Program-made: the position numbers and the translations under genes
NCBI RefSeq assembly: GCF_000374305.1
Contig: NZ_KB894097.1
Location: 186,001 to 250,000, forward strand
Direction of reading: 5' to 3'
Source: Actinomadura flavalba DSM 45200
GTDB taxonomy: Bacteria; Actinomycetota; Actinomycetes; Streptosporangiales; Streptosporangiaceae
Length of the DNA stretch: 64,000 bases
Notes under the pieces: generated by a model
What the model saw: only the letters and a program-made list of their open reading frames with translations
What the model was told of the DNA's origin: nothing
The model's database searches: none
Shown here: in pieces, positions 24,495-33,897 of the stretch
Layout: every line of letters begins with the position of its first letter
Position numbering within the stretch: position 1 is the stretch's first letter

Positions 24495-25970
24495 TTACTC
24501 GGTGTCCACCGCGTGGGACGGGCTCGCCGTCGGGGTGGGGGTCTCCAGGAACGGTGTGACCCAGGCGGGCGTGATGGACGCGGCGAAGGTGACCGCGTCG
24601 GCGGTGGCGAGGTCGGTGGCCGGGTAGCCGCCGTCGCCCGCGCCGACGCCCGCGTCGAGGGTGGCCAGGTCGAGGCGGCGCTGGAAGAGGGTCTGCCGGA
24701 GGCGCCAGCCGACGATGGCCGAGTGGTCGATGACGACCTGGCGGCGGCGCAGCGACCCCGCGCGCAGGGTGAAGCGCTCAGCGTCGGCGGCGTGGCCGAG
24801 CTGCCGGTAGCGGTCCAGGCCGAGCGGGACCGCGCACACCGCAAGCACCGCGCACAGCGCCACCACCCAGGCGTGCCCGGCGGTCGCCGCGAACACCCCG
24901 ACGACGACCGGCCCGGCCGTCGCCCGCACCAGCCGCCGTCCCCGCGCGGCGGGCGGATGCCGCAGCAGCGGGCCCGGCAGCGGCCCCAGCACCTCGGCCG
25001 CCAGCCGCGCCGCGACCGGCCGGGGCGCGGCGGGCAGCAGCCGCCCCCGGTGGACGGCGTCACCGAGGCCCGTGACGAGCGCGCCGAGCCGCACCACCCG
25101 GGCCGCCCGCTCGAACGGGTTGTCGGTCAGCTCGACGCCCCGGATGCGGCGGCGCTCCAGCGACACGCTGCGCCGCGTGACGATCCCGCGTTCGGCGACG
25201 ATCGACCCGTCCCGCGCGGTGACCGTGAACTCCCAGTTGAACAGCGCGAACACCACGACCGACATGACGGGCATCGCGACGAGCAGCAGCACGCCCAGCA
25301 CCGCCGCCACCACCGGCGGCAGTCCGACGACGTCGTGCCCGAGCCGGGTGAGCCGGTCGCGGGTGATCAGGCCCAGGTCGTCGCCGAGGTTGTAGAGGGT
25401 GCCGAGGAGGCTGCCCGCGAGCGCGAACGGCGTCAGCAGGTAGGCGCCGCTCAGCGGCGCGTACAGGAACCAGCGGCGGCGCATCCGCGCCAGCGTCCGG
25501 CTCGGCGGCCCGGCGTCCCGCTCCCCCGCCCCGTCCGCAGGCGCGGTCCGGGCGAGGAGGAGGCCGCGCAGCCGGTCGGCCTCGGTCCGCGACACCGCGT
25601 TCAGCGTGCCCTCGCCGCCGTCGGCGCCCGCGTCGATGTGCAGGATCGCGACGCCCAGCAGCCGGTGCGCGAGCGTGGCGCTGACGTCCACGCCGCGGAT
25701 GCGCTCCCGGGGGATGCTCTTGACGGACCGTCCGATCAGGGCGCGGCGCAGCTCGATCCGGTCGTCGAACAGCGTGTAGGTGAACGTCGCCCACGACGCG
25801 ACGTGGATCAGCAGGCCGATCGCGAGCGCGGCCAGCGCGAAGTAGAACGCCATCGACGCGCCGCCGACGAGCAGCACCGTCGCGCCCGCCGCCAGCAGCG
25901 CGAGCAGCTCCCGCACGGCCCCCACCACGAACGTCAGCGGATGCAGCCGCTGGGGCGCCGCGACGCTCAC
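24495..25970 (-). CDS. membrane protein with bacterial PH domains (YdbT-like)
   Basis: A 491-residue protein with pairs of membrane helices, each pair followed by a bPH_2-type beta domain: FTYTLFDDRIELRRALIGRS with IPRERIRGVDV; FTVTARDGSIVAERGIVTRR with LERRRIRGVEL; FTLRAGSLRRRQVVIDHSAI. Three such units make it a YdbT-type protein. The Bacillus relatives YdbS/YdbT form a pair of unknown mechanism implicated in bacteriocin resistance. GTG 25970 overlaps the stop of the upstream partner (GTGA), so the pair is coupled. The C-terminus is a short Thr/Pro tail. Confidence 0.87.
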   Translation of the reverse strand: MSVAAPQRLHPLTFVVGAVRELLALLAAGATVLLVGGASMAFYFALAALAIGLLIHVASWATFTYTLFDDRIELRRALIGRSVKSIPRERIRGVDVSATLAHRLLGVAILHIDAGADGGEGTLNAVSRTEADRLRGLLLARTAPADGAGERDAGPPSRTLARMRRRWFLYAPLSGAYLLTPFALAGSLLGTLYNLGDDLGLITRDRLTRLGHDVVGLPPVVAAVLGVLLLVAMPVMSVVVFALFNWEFTVTARDGSIVAERGIVTRRSVSLERRRIRGVELTDNPFERAARVVRLGALVTGLGDAVHRGRLLPAAPRPVAARLAAEVLGPLPGPLLRHPPAARGRRLVRATAGPVVVGVFAATAGHAWVVALCAVLAVCAVPLGLDRYRQLGHAADAERFTLRAGSLRRRQVVIDHSAIVGWRLRQTLFQRRLDLATLDAGVGAGDGGYPATDLATADAVTFAASITPAWVTPFLETPTPTASPSHAVDTE

Positions 25971-26524
25971 GTGGCGTCGTCGCGCAGGTCGTGGGCGCGG
26001 CGCGCGAGCACCTCGGCGAGCCCGGTCGCGACGTCCACCGGGAGCCCCGCCACCTCCGACGACCCGGTGTGCGACGCGGTGTTGATCTCGATGGTGGCCA
26101 GGCCGAGGAGCCGTTCGATCCAGCCCTGCTCGGTGTCGACGGTCTGGATGCGGCCCACCGGCACCAGCAGCCATTCGCGGTTGAACCAGCCGGTGCGGGT
26201 GTAGACGACGTCGGAGCTGACCTCCCACCGGTGCACCCGGTACCGCCAGACGGGCGCGACCGCGACCATGAACACCCCGGCGACCCCGATGACGACGGGC
26301 AGCCACGCGATCCGCTCGACGAGCCATTCCGGGCGTCCGGACCAGTCGGAGGTGCGGACCCAGGCGGCCACGCCCCAGGCGAGGCCGGAGCCGATCCCCC
26401 ACAGGAGCAGCGCCTCGATCGCCCAGTGGGCGACCGCGCGCGGGGAGACCCGGTGCGCGGGCGCCCGGAGCCTCGGCGGGGACGGGCCGTCCGCCGCCTC
26501 ATCGGTGCCGCGCACCTTCGTCAC
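25967..26524 (-). CDS. PH-domain membrane protein (YdbS-like)
   Basis: A 185-residue protein. Two membrane helices (AIEALLLWGIGSGLAWGVAA and WLPVVIGVAGVFMVAVAPVW) precede one bPH_2 domain (WEVSSDVVYTRTGWFNREWL, VPVGRIQTVDTEQGWIER, LGLATIEINTAS). It is the usual smaller partner of the three-PH protein encoded next. The start is GTG 26524; no Shine-Dalgarno is visible, so the transcript may be leaderless. Confidence 0.87.
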   Translation of the reverse strand: MTKVRGTDEAADGPSPPRLRAPAHRVSPRAVAHWAIEALLLWGIGSGLAWGVAAWVRTSDWSGRPEWLVERIAWLPVVIGVAGVFMVAVAPVWRYRVHRWEVSSDVVYTRTGWFNREWLLVPVGRIQTVDTEQGWIERLLGLATIEINTASHTGSSEVAGLPVDVATGLAEVLARRAHDLRDDAT

Positions 26525-26637
26525 GTGACGAGTCTAAAACGCCCCGAGGTCACATCTCTCCCTTCCACCCCCTGTGGATCTTCCGTTTCAGGGGAGATAC
26601 TGGACAGGTGGGCGGACGTTCCGGTCGCGGACACGTT

Positions 26638-26697
26638 CTGTCATACCCGGGTGCGAGGGTGACAGAGGACGCCGGCGACATCTCAGCGTCCTGTCAG
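26638..26697. promoter_or_regulatory. cluster of TGTCA/TGACA half-sites upstream of the ABC exporter
   Basis: CTGTCA (26638-26643) and TGACAG (26660-26665) form an inverted pair around 16 bases, and a third CTGTCAG occurs at 26691-26697. The cluster lies 113-172 bp before the ATP-binding gene, a reasonable place for a regulator. The identity of any binding protein is unknown. Confidence 0.35.
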
Positions 26698-26809
26698 CGG
26701 CGGGCAGAAAACTGGATGCGGGTCGTGCGCTTCGGCGCCTAAGTTGGCTTGCCGCGGCGGCGAGTAACGAACGTGTGGCCCAGCAGAGACCATCCGTAAG
26801 GAGTTCCAC

Positions 26810-27799
26810 ATGTCCCACGCCATCCGGGCCGAAGGTCTGGAGAAGCGTTTCGGCGAGACCCACGCGCTGCGCGGTGTCTCCCTGACGGCAGACGCCGGCA
26901 CCGTCCTCGGCGTGCTCGGCCCCAACGGGGCCGGCAAGACGACGATGACGCGCATCCTGGCGACGCTCAGCCAGGCCACCGCGGGCCACGCCGAGGTCGG
27001 CGGTTTCGACGTGCGCACCGAGGCGCACCGCGTCCGGCAGCTCATCGGCCTCACCGGCCAGTACGCCGGCGTCGACGAGATGCTGACCGGCACCGAGAAC
27101 CTGGTGCTGATCGCGCGTCTGCTGGGCCTCTCGCGGAACGAGTCCAAGGCCCGCGCCGCCGAGCTGCTCCAGCGCTTCGCCCTGACCGACGCGGCCGAAC
27201 GCGCCGCCAAGACCTACTCGGGCGGCATGCGCCGCCGGCTCGACCTGGCCGCGAGCCTCGTCGGCCGGCCGCAGATCCTCTTCCTGGACGAGCCCACCAC
27301 CGGTCTCGACCCGCGCAGCCGGGGCGACCTGTGGGAGATCGTACGCGGCCTCACCGCCGACGGCGTCACCGTGCTGCTCACCACGCAGTACCTGGAGGAG
27401 GCCGACCAGCTCGCCGACGACATCGTCGTCATCGACCGGGGCGAGATCATCGCGCACGGCACGTCCGACATGCTGAAGGCGCAGGTCGGCGGGCAGACGC
27501 TGGAGGTCCGGCCGATCCAGGCGGGCGACGGCGAGGCCGTCGCCGCGATCGTCGGCGATCTGGCCGACGCGCCGCCGGAGGTCCGCGAGGGCCTGGTGTC
27601 GGTGCCCATCGCCGACCCGGCGATGATGCCCGCCGTCGTGCGCCGCCTCGACGACGCCGGCATCGCCGTCGGCGAACTGGCGCTGCGCAAGTCCAGCCTC
27701 GACGAGGTGTTCTTCGCCCTGACCGGCCACCACTCCGACGACATCGACGCCGAGGCGAACGAGCTGGCCGCCGGAGCCACGAAGGAGACGTCCGCATGA
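26810..27799 (+). CDS. DrrA-like ABC exporter ATP-binding protein
   Basis: A 329-residue nucleotide-binding subunit. Walker A is GPNGAGKTTMTR (about residue 45), the ABC signature YSGGMRRRLDLA, and Walker B ILFLDEPTTGLD; the switch His lies after LLTTQYLEEADQLAD. A C-terminal domain of about 90 residues (LEVRPIQAGDGEAVAAIVGD) is typical of the daunorubicin-resistance DrrA group. It energises efflux of a hydrophobic drug or lipid. AAGGAG precedes the ATG. It is coupled to the permease by an ATGA overlap. Confidence 0.93.
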   Translation: MSHAIRAEGLEKRFGETHALRGVSLTADAGTVLGVLGPNGAGKTTMTRILATLSQATAGHAEVGGFDVRTEAHRVRQLIGLTGQYAGVDEMLTGTENLVLIARLLGLSRNESKARAAELLQRFALTDAAERAAKTYSGGMRRRLDLAASLVGRPQILFLDEPTTGLDPRSRGDLWEIVRGLTADGVTVLLTTQYLEEADQLADDIVVIDRGEIIAHGTSDMLKAQVGGQTLEVRPIQAGDGEAVAAIVGDLADAPPEVREGLVSVPIADPAMMPAVVRRLDDAGIAVGELALRKSSLDEVFFALTGHHSDDIDAEANELAAGATKETSA

Positions 27800-28638
27800 C
27801 CACCGCACTCGCGCCCGAGCGGGCGGGGACGATCGAGAAGAGCGTCTCGCCGCCGCAGGCGATCCGCCAGACCTTCACGATGACCTGGCGGAACCTCGTC
27901 CAGATCAAGCACAACCCGATGGAACTGATCGACCTCAGCATCACGCCGATCATGTTCGTGCTGCTGTTCTCGTACGTGTTCGGCCCGGCGATGGCGGGCA
28001 GCGTCAGCGCCTACATGCCGATCCTCATTCCCGGCATCATCGTGCAGAACGCGCTGTTCGCGTCGATGACCACCGGCATCGGGCTCAACACCGACGTCAG
28101 CAAGGGCGTCTTCGACCGTTTCCGCAGCCTGCCGATCGCGCGCAGCGCCCCGCTGATGGGCCGCATCATCGCCGACACCGGCAAGCAGGCGTGGTCGATG
28201 TTCATCGTGCTCGTCATCGGCCTGCTCATCGGGTTCCGCATCGAGACCACCTGGCTCGCGCTGATCCCGGCGTTCTTCCTGCTGCTGGCGTTCGCGCTGC
28301 TGTTCTCGTGGGTGTCGGTGTTCGTCGGGCTGTCGGTCCGCGATCCGGAGAAGGTGCAGATCTTCGGGTTCGTGATCATTTTCCCGATCTCGTTCCTGTC
28401 CAACGCCTTCATCCCGGTCTCGGACGCCTACCCGGGCTGGATTCGCACGGTCATGGAGGCCAACCCCGTCTCCCACCTGGCGGACGCCCTGCGCGGCCTG
28501 CTGGTCGGCCACGACGTGGTCAACCCGGCCGTGGGCCAGCCGGTCCTGGTCCCGGCGCTGTGGGCGCTGGCGTGGGGCGCGGTCTTCGCGGCCATCTTCG
28601 TCCCGCTGTCGATGGCCCGCTTCCGCAAGCACTCCTGA
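27796..28638 (+). CDS. DrrB-like ABC-2 permease
   Basis: A 280-residue membrane subunit with six hydrophobic segments and the ABC-2 pattern: LIDLSITPIMFVLLFSYVFG, an ILIPGIIVQNALFAS loop, GVFDRFRSLPIARSA before TM3, and NPVSHLADALRGL near the end. It forms the channel of an exporter with the coupled ATPase. Substrate unknown. A large hairpin 22 bp after the stop is the likely terminator. Confidence 0.92.
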   Translation: MTTALAPERAGTIEKSVSPPQAIRQTFTMTWRNLVQIKHNPMELIDLSITPIMFVLLFSYVFGPAMAGSVSAYMPILIPGIIVQNALFASMTTGIGLNTDVSKGVFDRFRSLPIARSAPLMGRIIADTGKQAWSMFIVLVIGLLIGFRIETTWLALIPAFFLLLAFALLFSWVSVFVGLSVRDPEKVQIFGFVIIFPISFLSNAFIPVSDAYPGWIRTVMEANPVSHLADALRGLLVGHDVVNPAVGQPVLVPALWALAWGAVFAAIFVPLSMARFRKHS

Positions 28639-28660
28639 CACCGTCAGCCGCGCCGCACCC

Positions 28661-28704
28661 CCGCGCGGCGGGGGCCGCCCTCCAAGGACGGCCCCGCCGC
28701 GCGG
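28661..28704. terminator. long GC hairpin after the exporter
   Basis: CCGCGCGGCGGGG on the left pairs with CCCCGCCGCGCGG on the right, and an inner GCCGCCCT/AGGACGGC stem continues with one bulge. It lies 22 bp downstream of the permease stop. Confidence 0.75.
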
Positions 28705-28972
28705 GCGCGCCCGGCCGCGCGCCTCCGCCCGCCACGACATCTCCGCACGCCCGCGCCCGCAGATCGGGTCATCCGAGCCGCGACGCCCGCGGCGGGCAGA
28801 GCCACCGGGAACCAGCGGGGGACGTCTCCGGGCGCCCGCAGACCGGTCGTCCGGCGAGCCCGACGCCTGGGTGAGCTCAGGGCGGCGCGCCCGCACGACG
28901 TCTTCGTGCGGCCGTTGGATCGGTCGGCCGGCGGGCTGCGGCGGGTGCGGTGGGCCGAGTTGTCGGGTGGGG
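28705..28972. other. convergent intergenic region without a gene
   Basis: This is GC-rich sequence between the exporter and the end of the AfsR-like gene. An imperfect direct repeat of about 35 bp (CGCCCGCAGA-type, near 28763 and 28832) is the only structure I see. Together with the hairpin region the gap is 334 bp. Confidence 0.4.
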
Positions 28973-31900
28973 TCAGGGTGGGGGGTCGGTGATGAGGGAC
29001 GTGATCTCGTCGCGTGTTCGGGCTCGGCCGCGGGCGCGGGCGGCGGCGTGGTCGGTGGGAGAGAGGGCCGCCGCCACGGACTCCTCGGTCGCGGTGACGT
29101 CGGGCTGGGACAGGTCGTGGCCGCCGCGCAGCGCCTCGGCGGTTCCGAGGAGTTCGGCCGCGCGCACGGGGTCGCCCAGGTGCAGGTCGAGGGCGGCCTG
29201 ACTCGCCAGGATGTAGGCGACGCCCTGCTGCTCACCGACCGGGAACGTCAGCCGCAGCGCCTCGGCTAGGCGGCGGCGGGCGGCGGGCACGTCGCCGCAG
29301 GCCAGGTCGACGTGGGCGCGGGCGCACAGCGTATTCCACTGCCCGCGCGGCGCCGGCACGCCCGGCGGCAGCGTCAGCGCCAGGTCGAGCAGCCGCCGCG
29401 CGTCGTCGATCCGCCCGGCCCGCAGCGCGAATTCGCCCAGCCGGTAGTGCATCGTGCTGACCGCCTCCGGCTGGAGGCGGCCGTCGGCCGTGGCCAGCGC
29501 GTCCTCCAGCAGCGCCACGGCCTCGTCCACGCGGCCCGCCAGATGCAGTTCGTTCGCCAGCAGCGTCAGCGGCATCGACCGCATGTCGGCGCTGCCGCCG
29601 ACCAGGTCGAACACCGTCAGCGCCTCCTCCAGGAGCGCGACGGCGGCGGAGTGCTGCCCCTCCCGGCCGAGCAGTTCGCCGCGCGCCGCCAGCGCCAGGC
29701 ACAGCCCGACCCGGTCGCCCGACTCGCGGAACGCCTTCTCCGCGTGCGCGAAGTCGTCCGCGAGCCCCGCCGTCAGGCCGAAGTTCAGCACGACCACGCC
29801 GTGCAGGAAGTGCGCGAAACCGCGCGTCCAGGCGTCTTCGTCGGCGAACAGCGGGACCAGCGCCTCGACGGTGGCGCGCTCGTGCGGCCCGACGCCCGCG
29901 AGCCCGAGCGCCTCGGCGTTCCAGTTGCCGAACATCACCGTGAACGCGGTCGCGGCCAGCCGCAGCTTGGGATGGCGCGGCGGACGGCCCAGCCCGGCCG
30001 CGATCTCGATGCCGCGCGCCAGCCACGTCCGTCCGGCGTCGCCCTCGCCCGGCAGGTCCATCAGGTTGAGCGCCCCGAAGACGTAGGCGAGCGCGGTGGT
30101 CTCGTCGCGGGGCGCGTCCGGCAGCGCGAGCGTCTGCCGCAGGTGCTCCACGCCCTCGTCGTACCGCCCGGTCATCAGCCAGTACCAGCCGAGGTCGGCG
30201 CACATCCGCAGGGCCGTGCGCGTGTCGCGCGCCTCCACGGCGTACCGGGCCGCCGCCGCGAGGTTGTCGTCGTCGGCGGTGAGCCGGGCGATCCAGGTGA
30301 GCTGACCGTCGGTGGTGAGGTGCGGTTCGGCGGCGGACGCCAGCGCCGCGAACGCCCGCGCGTGGGCGCGGCGGGCGCGGTCCTCGCCGCCGGACGCGGC
30401 CAGCCGCTCCAGCCCGTACACCCGGATCGTCTCCAGCATCCCGTAGCGCCCGGAACCGTCCACCGTGACGAGCGACTTCTCCACCAGCGCGAACAGCGTG
30501 GCCGCGACGTCGGCGCGGGCCAGGCCGTCCCCGGCGCAGACCTCCTCGGCGTCGGTGAGCGTGGCGCCGCCGTGGAACACCGCGAGCCGCTGCCACAGCA
30601 GCCGTTCGCGCTCGTCCAGCAGGTCCCAGCTCCACTCCACGACGGCGCGCAGCGTGCGGTGCCGGGGCAGCGCCGTGCGGCTGCCGCCGGTGAGCAGCGC
30701 GAACCGGTCGTCCAGCCGTTCGGCGAGCAGCCGGGGCGGCAGCGTCCGCAGCCGTGCCGCCGCCAGTTCGATCGCCAGCGGCATCCCGTCGAGGGCGCGG
30801 CAGACGCGGGCGACGTCGGCGGCGTTCTCCGGCGTGACCGCGAAGCCGGGGACGGCCGCCGCCGCGCGGTCGGCGAACAGCGCGACGGCGTTCTCCGGCG
30901 CCAGCGGCGGCACCGGCCAGACCGCCTCGCCTGTGATGCCCAGCGCTTCGCGGCTCGTCGTCAGCACCCGCACGCCGGGGCATTCGGCGAGCACCCGGTC
31001 GGCCAGCCGCGCGGCGGCGTCGAGCACGTGCTCGCAGTTGTCCAGGACGAGCAGCATCCGGCGCCCCCGCAGCCCCGCGCAGAGCCGGTCGAGCGGGTCG
31101 GCGGGCCCGGCCCGCTGCCCCGGCAGCACGATGCGTTCGCGCAGGCCCAGTGCGTTCAGCGCCGCCGCCGCCACCTCGGCCGCGTCCGTCACCGGCGCCA
31201 GCTCCACCACGCCGGTGTCGCCACCGGCGAGGGCCGCCGCCGCCAGCGACAGCCGCGTCTTGCCCGCGCCGCCCGGACCGGTCAGCGACACGAGCCGGTA
31301 CGTCTCCAGCAGTTCGGCGATCCGGGCGAGGTCGGCGTCGCGGCCGACGAAGCTGGTCAGCGCCGACGACGGCGCCTCCCGCCGCGGCGGGCGCAGCGCC
31401 GGGTCCTGCCGGAGCACGGCGAGCCGCACCGCCTCCAGCTCCGGCGAGGGATCGACGCCCAGCTCGTCCGCGAGCAGCGCCCGGATCGCGTCGTACTCCG
31501 CGAGCGCCGCCACCTGGTCGCCCGCCGCGTACCGGGCGCGGACGAGCAGTGCCCGCAGCGGCTCGCGCAGCGGGTCGGCGGCGACGAGCGCCTCCAGCTC
31601 AGGGATCAGCGCCGCGTGCTCACCGACCGCCAGGGCGGCGTCGGCGCGCTCCTCGGTCGCGGCGCGGCGCAGCGTCTCCAGCGGCACGGCGCGCGCGTCG
31701 GCGGCGGGCGTCCCGAGCGCGTCCGCGAGCGCCGGGCCGCGCCACAGTTTGAGCGCGGCGGCCAGGACGTCCCGGCGGGCGGCGGCGTCCGGCAGCGCGC
31801 GGGCGCGGGCGACCTCGGCGCGGAAGACGCGGGCGTCCACGGCGTCGGCCGGGACGGCGAGCCGGTACGCGCCGGGCCGGGAGTCCACGGCGTCGCGGCC

Positions 31901-32113
31901 GAGCGCCGCGCGCAGCCGCGACACGAGCGACTGGAGCGCGTTCGGAGCGGGCGGGTCGTCGCCCCACAGGGCGTCGACGAGGTCGGCGGCGGGCACGAAC
32001 CGTCCCGCGTCGAGGGCGAGCAGCGTGAGCAGGGCGCGCAGCCGCGCCCCGGCGACCGCGACGGCGCGGCCGTCGGCGGTGACCTCGACCGGTCCGAGGA
32101 TCGCGACGCGCAT
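28973..32113 (-). CDS. AfsR/SARP-type regulator with BTAD, NB-ARC and TPR domains
   Basis: A 1046-residue regulator. The N-terminal OmpR-like winged helix (about 5-85) begins MRVAILGPVEVTADGRAVAV and includes LVDALWGDDPPAPNALQSLV. The BTAD helical domain (about 92-235) is followed by an NB-ARC ATPase with P-loop LTGPGGAGKTRLSLAAA and a Walker B-like MLLVLDNCEH. A long TPR-like C-terminus completes it. Such proteins activate secondary-metabolite or global genes. The ATG at 32113 gives the canonical family N-terminus; the frame stays open upstream through repeats, which I reject. No Shine-Dalgarno precedes it, and a copy of a 78-bp direct repeat begins at the adjacent base. Confidence 0.92.
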   Translation of the reverse strand: MRVAILGPVEVTADGRAVAVAGARLRALLTLLALDAGRFVPAADLVDALWGDDPPAPNALQSLVSRLRAALGRDAVDSRPGAYRLAVPADAVDARVFRAEVARARALPDAAARRDVLAAALKLWRGPALADALGTPAADARAVPLETLRRAATEERADAALAVGEHAALIPELEALVAADPLREPLRALLVRARYAAGDQVAALAEYDAIRALLADELGVDPSPELEAVRLAVLRQDPALRPPRREAPSSALTSFVGRDADLARIAELLETYRLVSLTGPGGAGKTRLSLAAAALAGGDTGVVELAPVTDAAEVAAAALNALGLRERIVLPGQRAGPADPLDRLCAGLRGRRMLLVLDNCEHVLDAAARLADRVLAECPGVRVLTTSREALGITGEAVWPVPPLAPENAVALFADRAAAAVPGFAVTPENAADVARVCRALDGMPLAIELAAARLRTLPPRLLAERLDDRFALLTGGSRTALPRHRTLRAVVEWSWDLLDERERLLWQRLAVFHGGATLTDAEEVCAGDGLARADVAATLFALVEKSLVTVDGSGRYGMLETIRVYGLERLAASGGEDRARRAHARAFAALASAAEPHLTTDGQLTWIARLTADDDNLAAAARYAVEARDTRTALRMCADLGWYWLMTGRYDEGVEHLRQTLALPDAPRDETTALAYVFGALNLMDLPGEGDAGRTWLARGIEIAAGLGRPPRHPKLRLAATAFTVMFGNWNAEALGLAGVGPHERATVEALVPLFADEDAWTRGFAHFLHGVVVLNFGLTAGLADDFAHAEKAFRESGDRVGLCLALAARGELLGREGQHSAAVALLEEALTVFDLVGGSADMRSMPLTLLANELHLAGRVDEAVALLEDALATADGRLQPEAVSTMHYRLGEFALRAGRIDDARRLLDLALTLPPGVPAPRGQWNTLCARAHVDLACGDVPAARRRLAEALRLTFPVGEQQGVAYILASQAALDLHLGDPVRAAELLGTAEALRGGHDLSQPDVTATEESVAAALSPTDHAAARARGRARTRDEITSLITDPPP

Positions 32114-32191
32114 CGTTCGATTCTCCCCCAAGTCCCCGGGCGACGCCGACGCCCCGCCGGTCGGATGACCGGCGGGGCGTCGGGACACGCG
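32114..32191. repeat. 78-bp direct repeat, copy 1 (AfsR-like 5' side)
   Basis: Identical in 74 of 78 positions, and in the same orientation, to 34809-34886. It contains a perfect hairpin: CGACGCCCCGCCGGTC and GACCGGCGGGGCGTCG around GGAT. Copy 2 sits just after ndh, where the hairpin works as a terminator. Here it abuts the start codon of the AfsR-like gene, so it forms that gene's immediate upstream region. Confidence 0.9.
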
Positions 32192-32320
32192 CTGAGGACC
32201 CGCTGAGGCCGAACGCGCGGCGCCCGGCCCGGCGGCCCGGCGAACGGGTCGCCGCACGGGCCCGGACGTCGTCCGGGCCGGGCCCGGCGATGGGAACGCG
32301 ACGTCGTCGCGCGGCCGGGG

Positions 32321-32735
32321 GCGGCCAGGCACGGCCAGGCACGGGCGGGCGCAGCCAGGCGCGGCCGGGTGCGGGCGGGCGCGGCCGGGCACGTCCGGGA
32401 ACGGGTGGGCCCGGGTGCGGCCGGGTGCGGCCGGGTGCGGCCGGGTGCGGCCGGACACGTCCGGGTGCGGCCGGACACGTCCGGGTGCGGCCGGACACGG
32501 CCAGGCACGGGCGGGAGCGGGCGGGCCCGGGTGCGGGCGGGCGCGGCCGGACACGTCCGGGTGCGGGCGGGCGCGGCCGGACACGTCCGGGTGCGAGCGG
32601 GCACGGCCAGGCACGGGCGGGCGCAGCCAGGCGCGACCGGGTGCGGGCGGGCGCGGCCGGACACGTCCGGGTGCGAGCGGGCGCGGCCAGGCACGTCCGG
32701 GAGCGGGCGGGCGCGTCTGGGCGCGGGCGGGGAAC
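32321..32735. repeat. decamer minisatellite (about 41 units)
   Basis: This region is built of ten-base units such as GTGCGGGCGG, GCGCGGCCGG, ACACGTCCGG and CCGGGTGCGG, with one two-base phase change near 32410. Because ten is not a multiple of three, all frames give the same low-complexity peptide, so long frames here are not genes. It fills the space between the SGNH hydrolase stop and the AfsR-like upstream region. The stretch from 32192 to 32320 is GC-rich with no feature I can name. Confidence 0.85.
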
Positions 32736-32738
32736 CGC

Positions 32739-33458
32739 CTACTCGTCCCGGGTCAGGAGAGCGGTGTCGATGACCTCGGCGATCAGGGTGGCGCCCCGGC
32801 TGTTCTGGTGGATGTGGTCGGTCGTGAGCACGAGGTTCCGGCGTCGCGAGATCGTGTCGAGGTCGCGGCGCAGCACCACGTGCTGGACGAGGACGCCGAG
32901 GCCCGCCGCCGGGGTCACGTCCCGGTAGGGAATCGGCGGCGGGTCCGCTCGGCGGAGTTCCTCGGTCTGGCGTTCGTGCAGCGGAAGGTAGATCGCCTTC
33001 TCGGCGGTGGCGACGTCCGCGATCATCCGGCTGTACCGTCGCGACGCCCGCGCCGCCTCGTCGTCGAGCCGCTGGCCGAGAACCGGGAGCGACAGCAGGC
33101 CGATCGTCGCGTCGGTCTCCGCTCGCAGTCGTTCGACGACGGCGCCCAGGCACTGCTGGAACCAGCCGGCCGACGGGCGTTCGGGGAGCCGTTTGCGTTT
33201 CATGAGCTGATCGACGCGGTCACCGGCGAGGCTCGCCCGGGCGTCGTTGGTCCCGATCAGCACCGTGATGACCTCGGGCGGATCGGTGATGACGGCGTCG
33301 AGGTTCTGCAAGAGGTTGTAGGCGAAGTCACCGTTGGTGCCGAACCGGGCGAGCCGCAGGTCGCCGGGAGGGCGGCGGCGTTCGAGGATGTCCAGGTAGT
33401 CGACGCTGATCAGGGCGCGGGTGAGGCTGTCCCCGAGGCAGGCGACGCGCGTCGTCAT
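32739..33458 (-). CDS. SGNH/GDSL-family hydrolase
   Basis: A 239-residue protein with the four SGNH blocks: CLGDSLT near residue 8 (nucleophile Ser), FGTNGDFAYN (oxyanion Gly), IGTNDA (Asn) and TTDHIHQNSRGA (Asp-His pair). It hydrolyses esters or acyl groups of unknown substrates. No signal peptide is apparent, so it is cytoplasmic. Its ATG overlaps the stop of the cupin gene (ATGA), giving translational coupling within an AraC-cupin-SGNH operon. Confidence 0.87.
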   Translation of the reverse strand: MTTRVACLGDSLTRALISVDYLDILERRRPPGDLRLARFGTNGDFAYNLLQNLDAVITDPPEVITVLIGTNDARASLAGDRVDQLMKRKRLPERPSAGWFQQCLGAVVERLRAETDATIGLLSLPVLGQRLDDEAARASRRYSRMIADVATAEKAIYLPLHERQTEELRRADPPPIPYRDVTPAAGLGVLVQHVVLRRDLDTISRRRNLVLTTDHIHQNSRGATLIAEVIDTALLTRDE

Positions 33459-33895
33459 GATGCGTCCGGTTCCGGCGCGCCGGTGCGGGGACGGTGGTCG
33501 GTGCCCAGTCCGGCGGTGATGGTCAGCAGGGACGTCGGCCCGTTCAGGTCGACCGCGTGCCAGACCCCGGCGGGGTTGACGGTGGCCTCGCCGGGCCCGA
33601 GCAGAACGCGTTCGGGCACGCCGTCCCGGTCGCGGGTGACCGTCGCCGACCCGCTGAGGCAGACGACCAGTTCGTCCCCGGCGGGGTGGCTCTCCCAGTG
33701 TTCGCCGGGGCCGTCGCCGTCGAAGATCATCACCATCCGGCCCTCGGCGCCGTCCGCCGCGACCGCGGCGCTGTAGGCCCGGAGCACGTCCGGCTCCCAG
33801 GCGAAGCCCTCGACGGATCGCGCCGTCGATCCCCGTCCGAGGTGCACGGGGGTGGTTCGTAGGTCGAGGGTGTCCGATGCGTTGACGAGTCTCAT
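33455..33895 (-). CDS. cupin-domain protein
   Basis: A 146-residue single-domain cupin. Motif 1 is around HWESHPAGDELVVCLSGSAT (His, His, Glu metal ligands) and motif 2 around GPGEATVNPAGVWHAVD (His). It could bind a metal and act as a small dioxygenase, isomerase or sensor. The ATG at 33895 was chosen; the frame extends upstream into the AraC gene without support. It is coupled to the SGNH hydrolase and 67 bp downstream of the AraC regulator. Confidence 0.83.
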   Translation of the reverse strand: MRLVNASDTLDLRTTPVHLGRGSTARSVEGFAWEPDVLRAYSAAVAADGAEGRMVMIFDGDGPGEHWESHPAGDELVVCLSGSATVTRDRDGVPERVLLGPGEATVNPAGVWHAVDLNGPTSLLTITAGLGTDHRPRTGAPEPDAS

Positions 33896-33897
33896 GC

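Noticed and set aside
32114..32614. N-terminal extension of the AfsR-like protein through the direct repeat and minisatellite
   Set aside because: The frame is open but encodes the decamer-derived P-D-V-S-G-R-A-R-P-H peptide. The conserved family start is MRVAILGPVEV at 32113.
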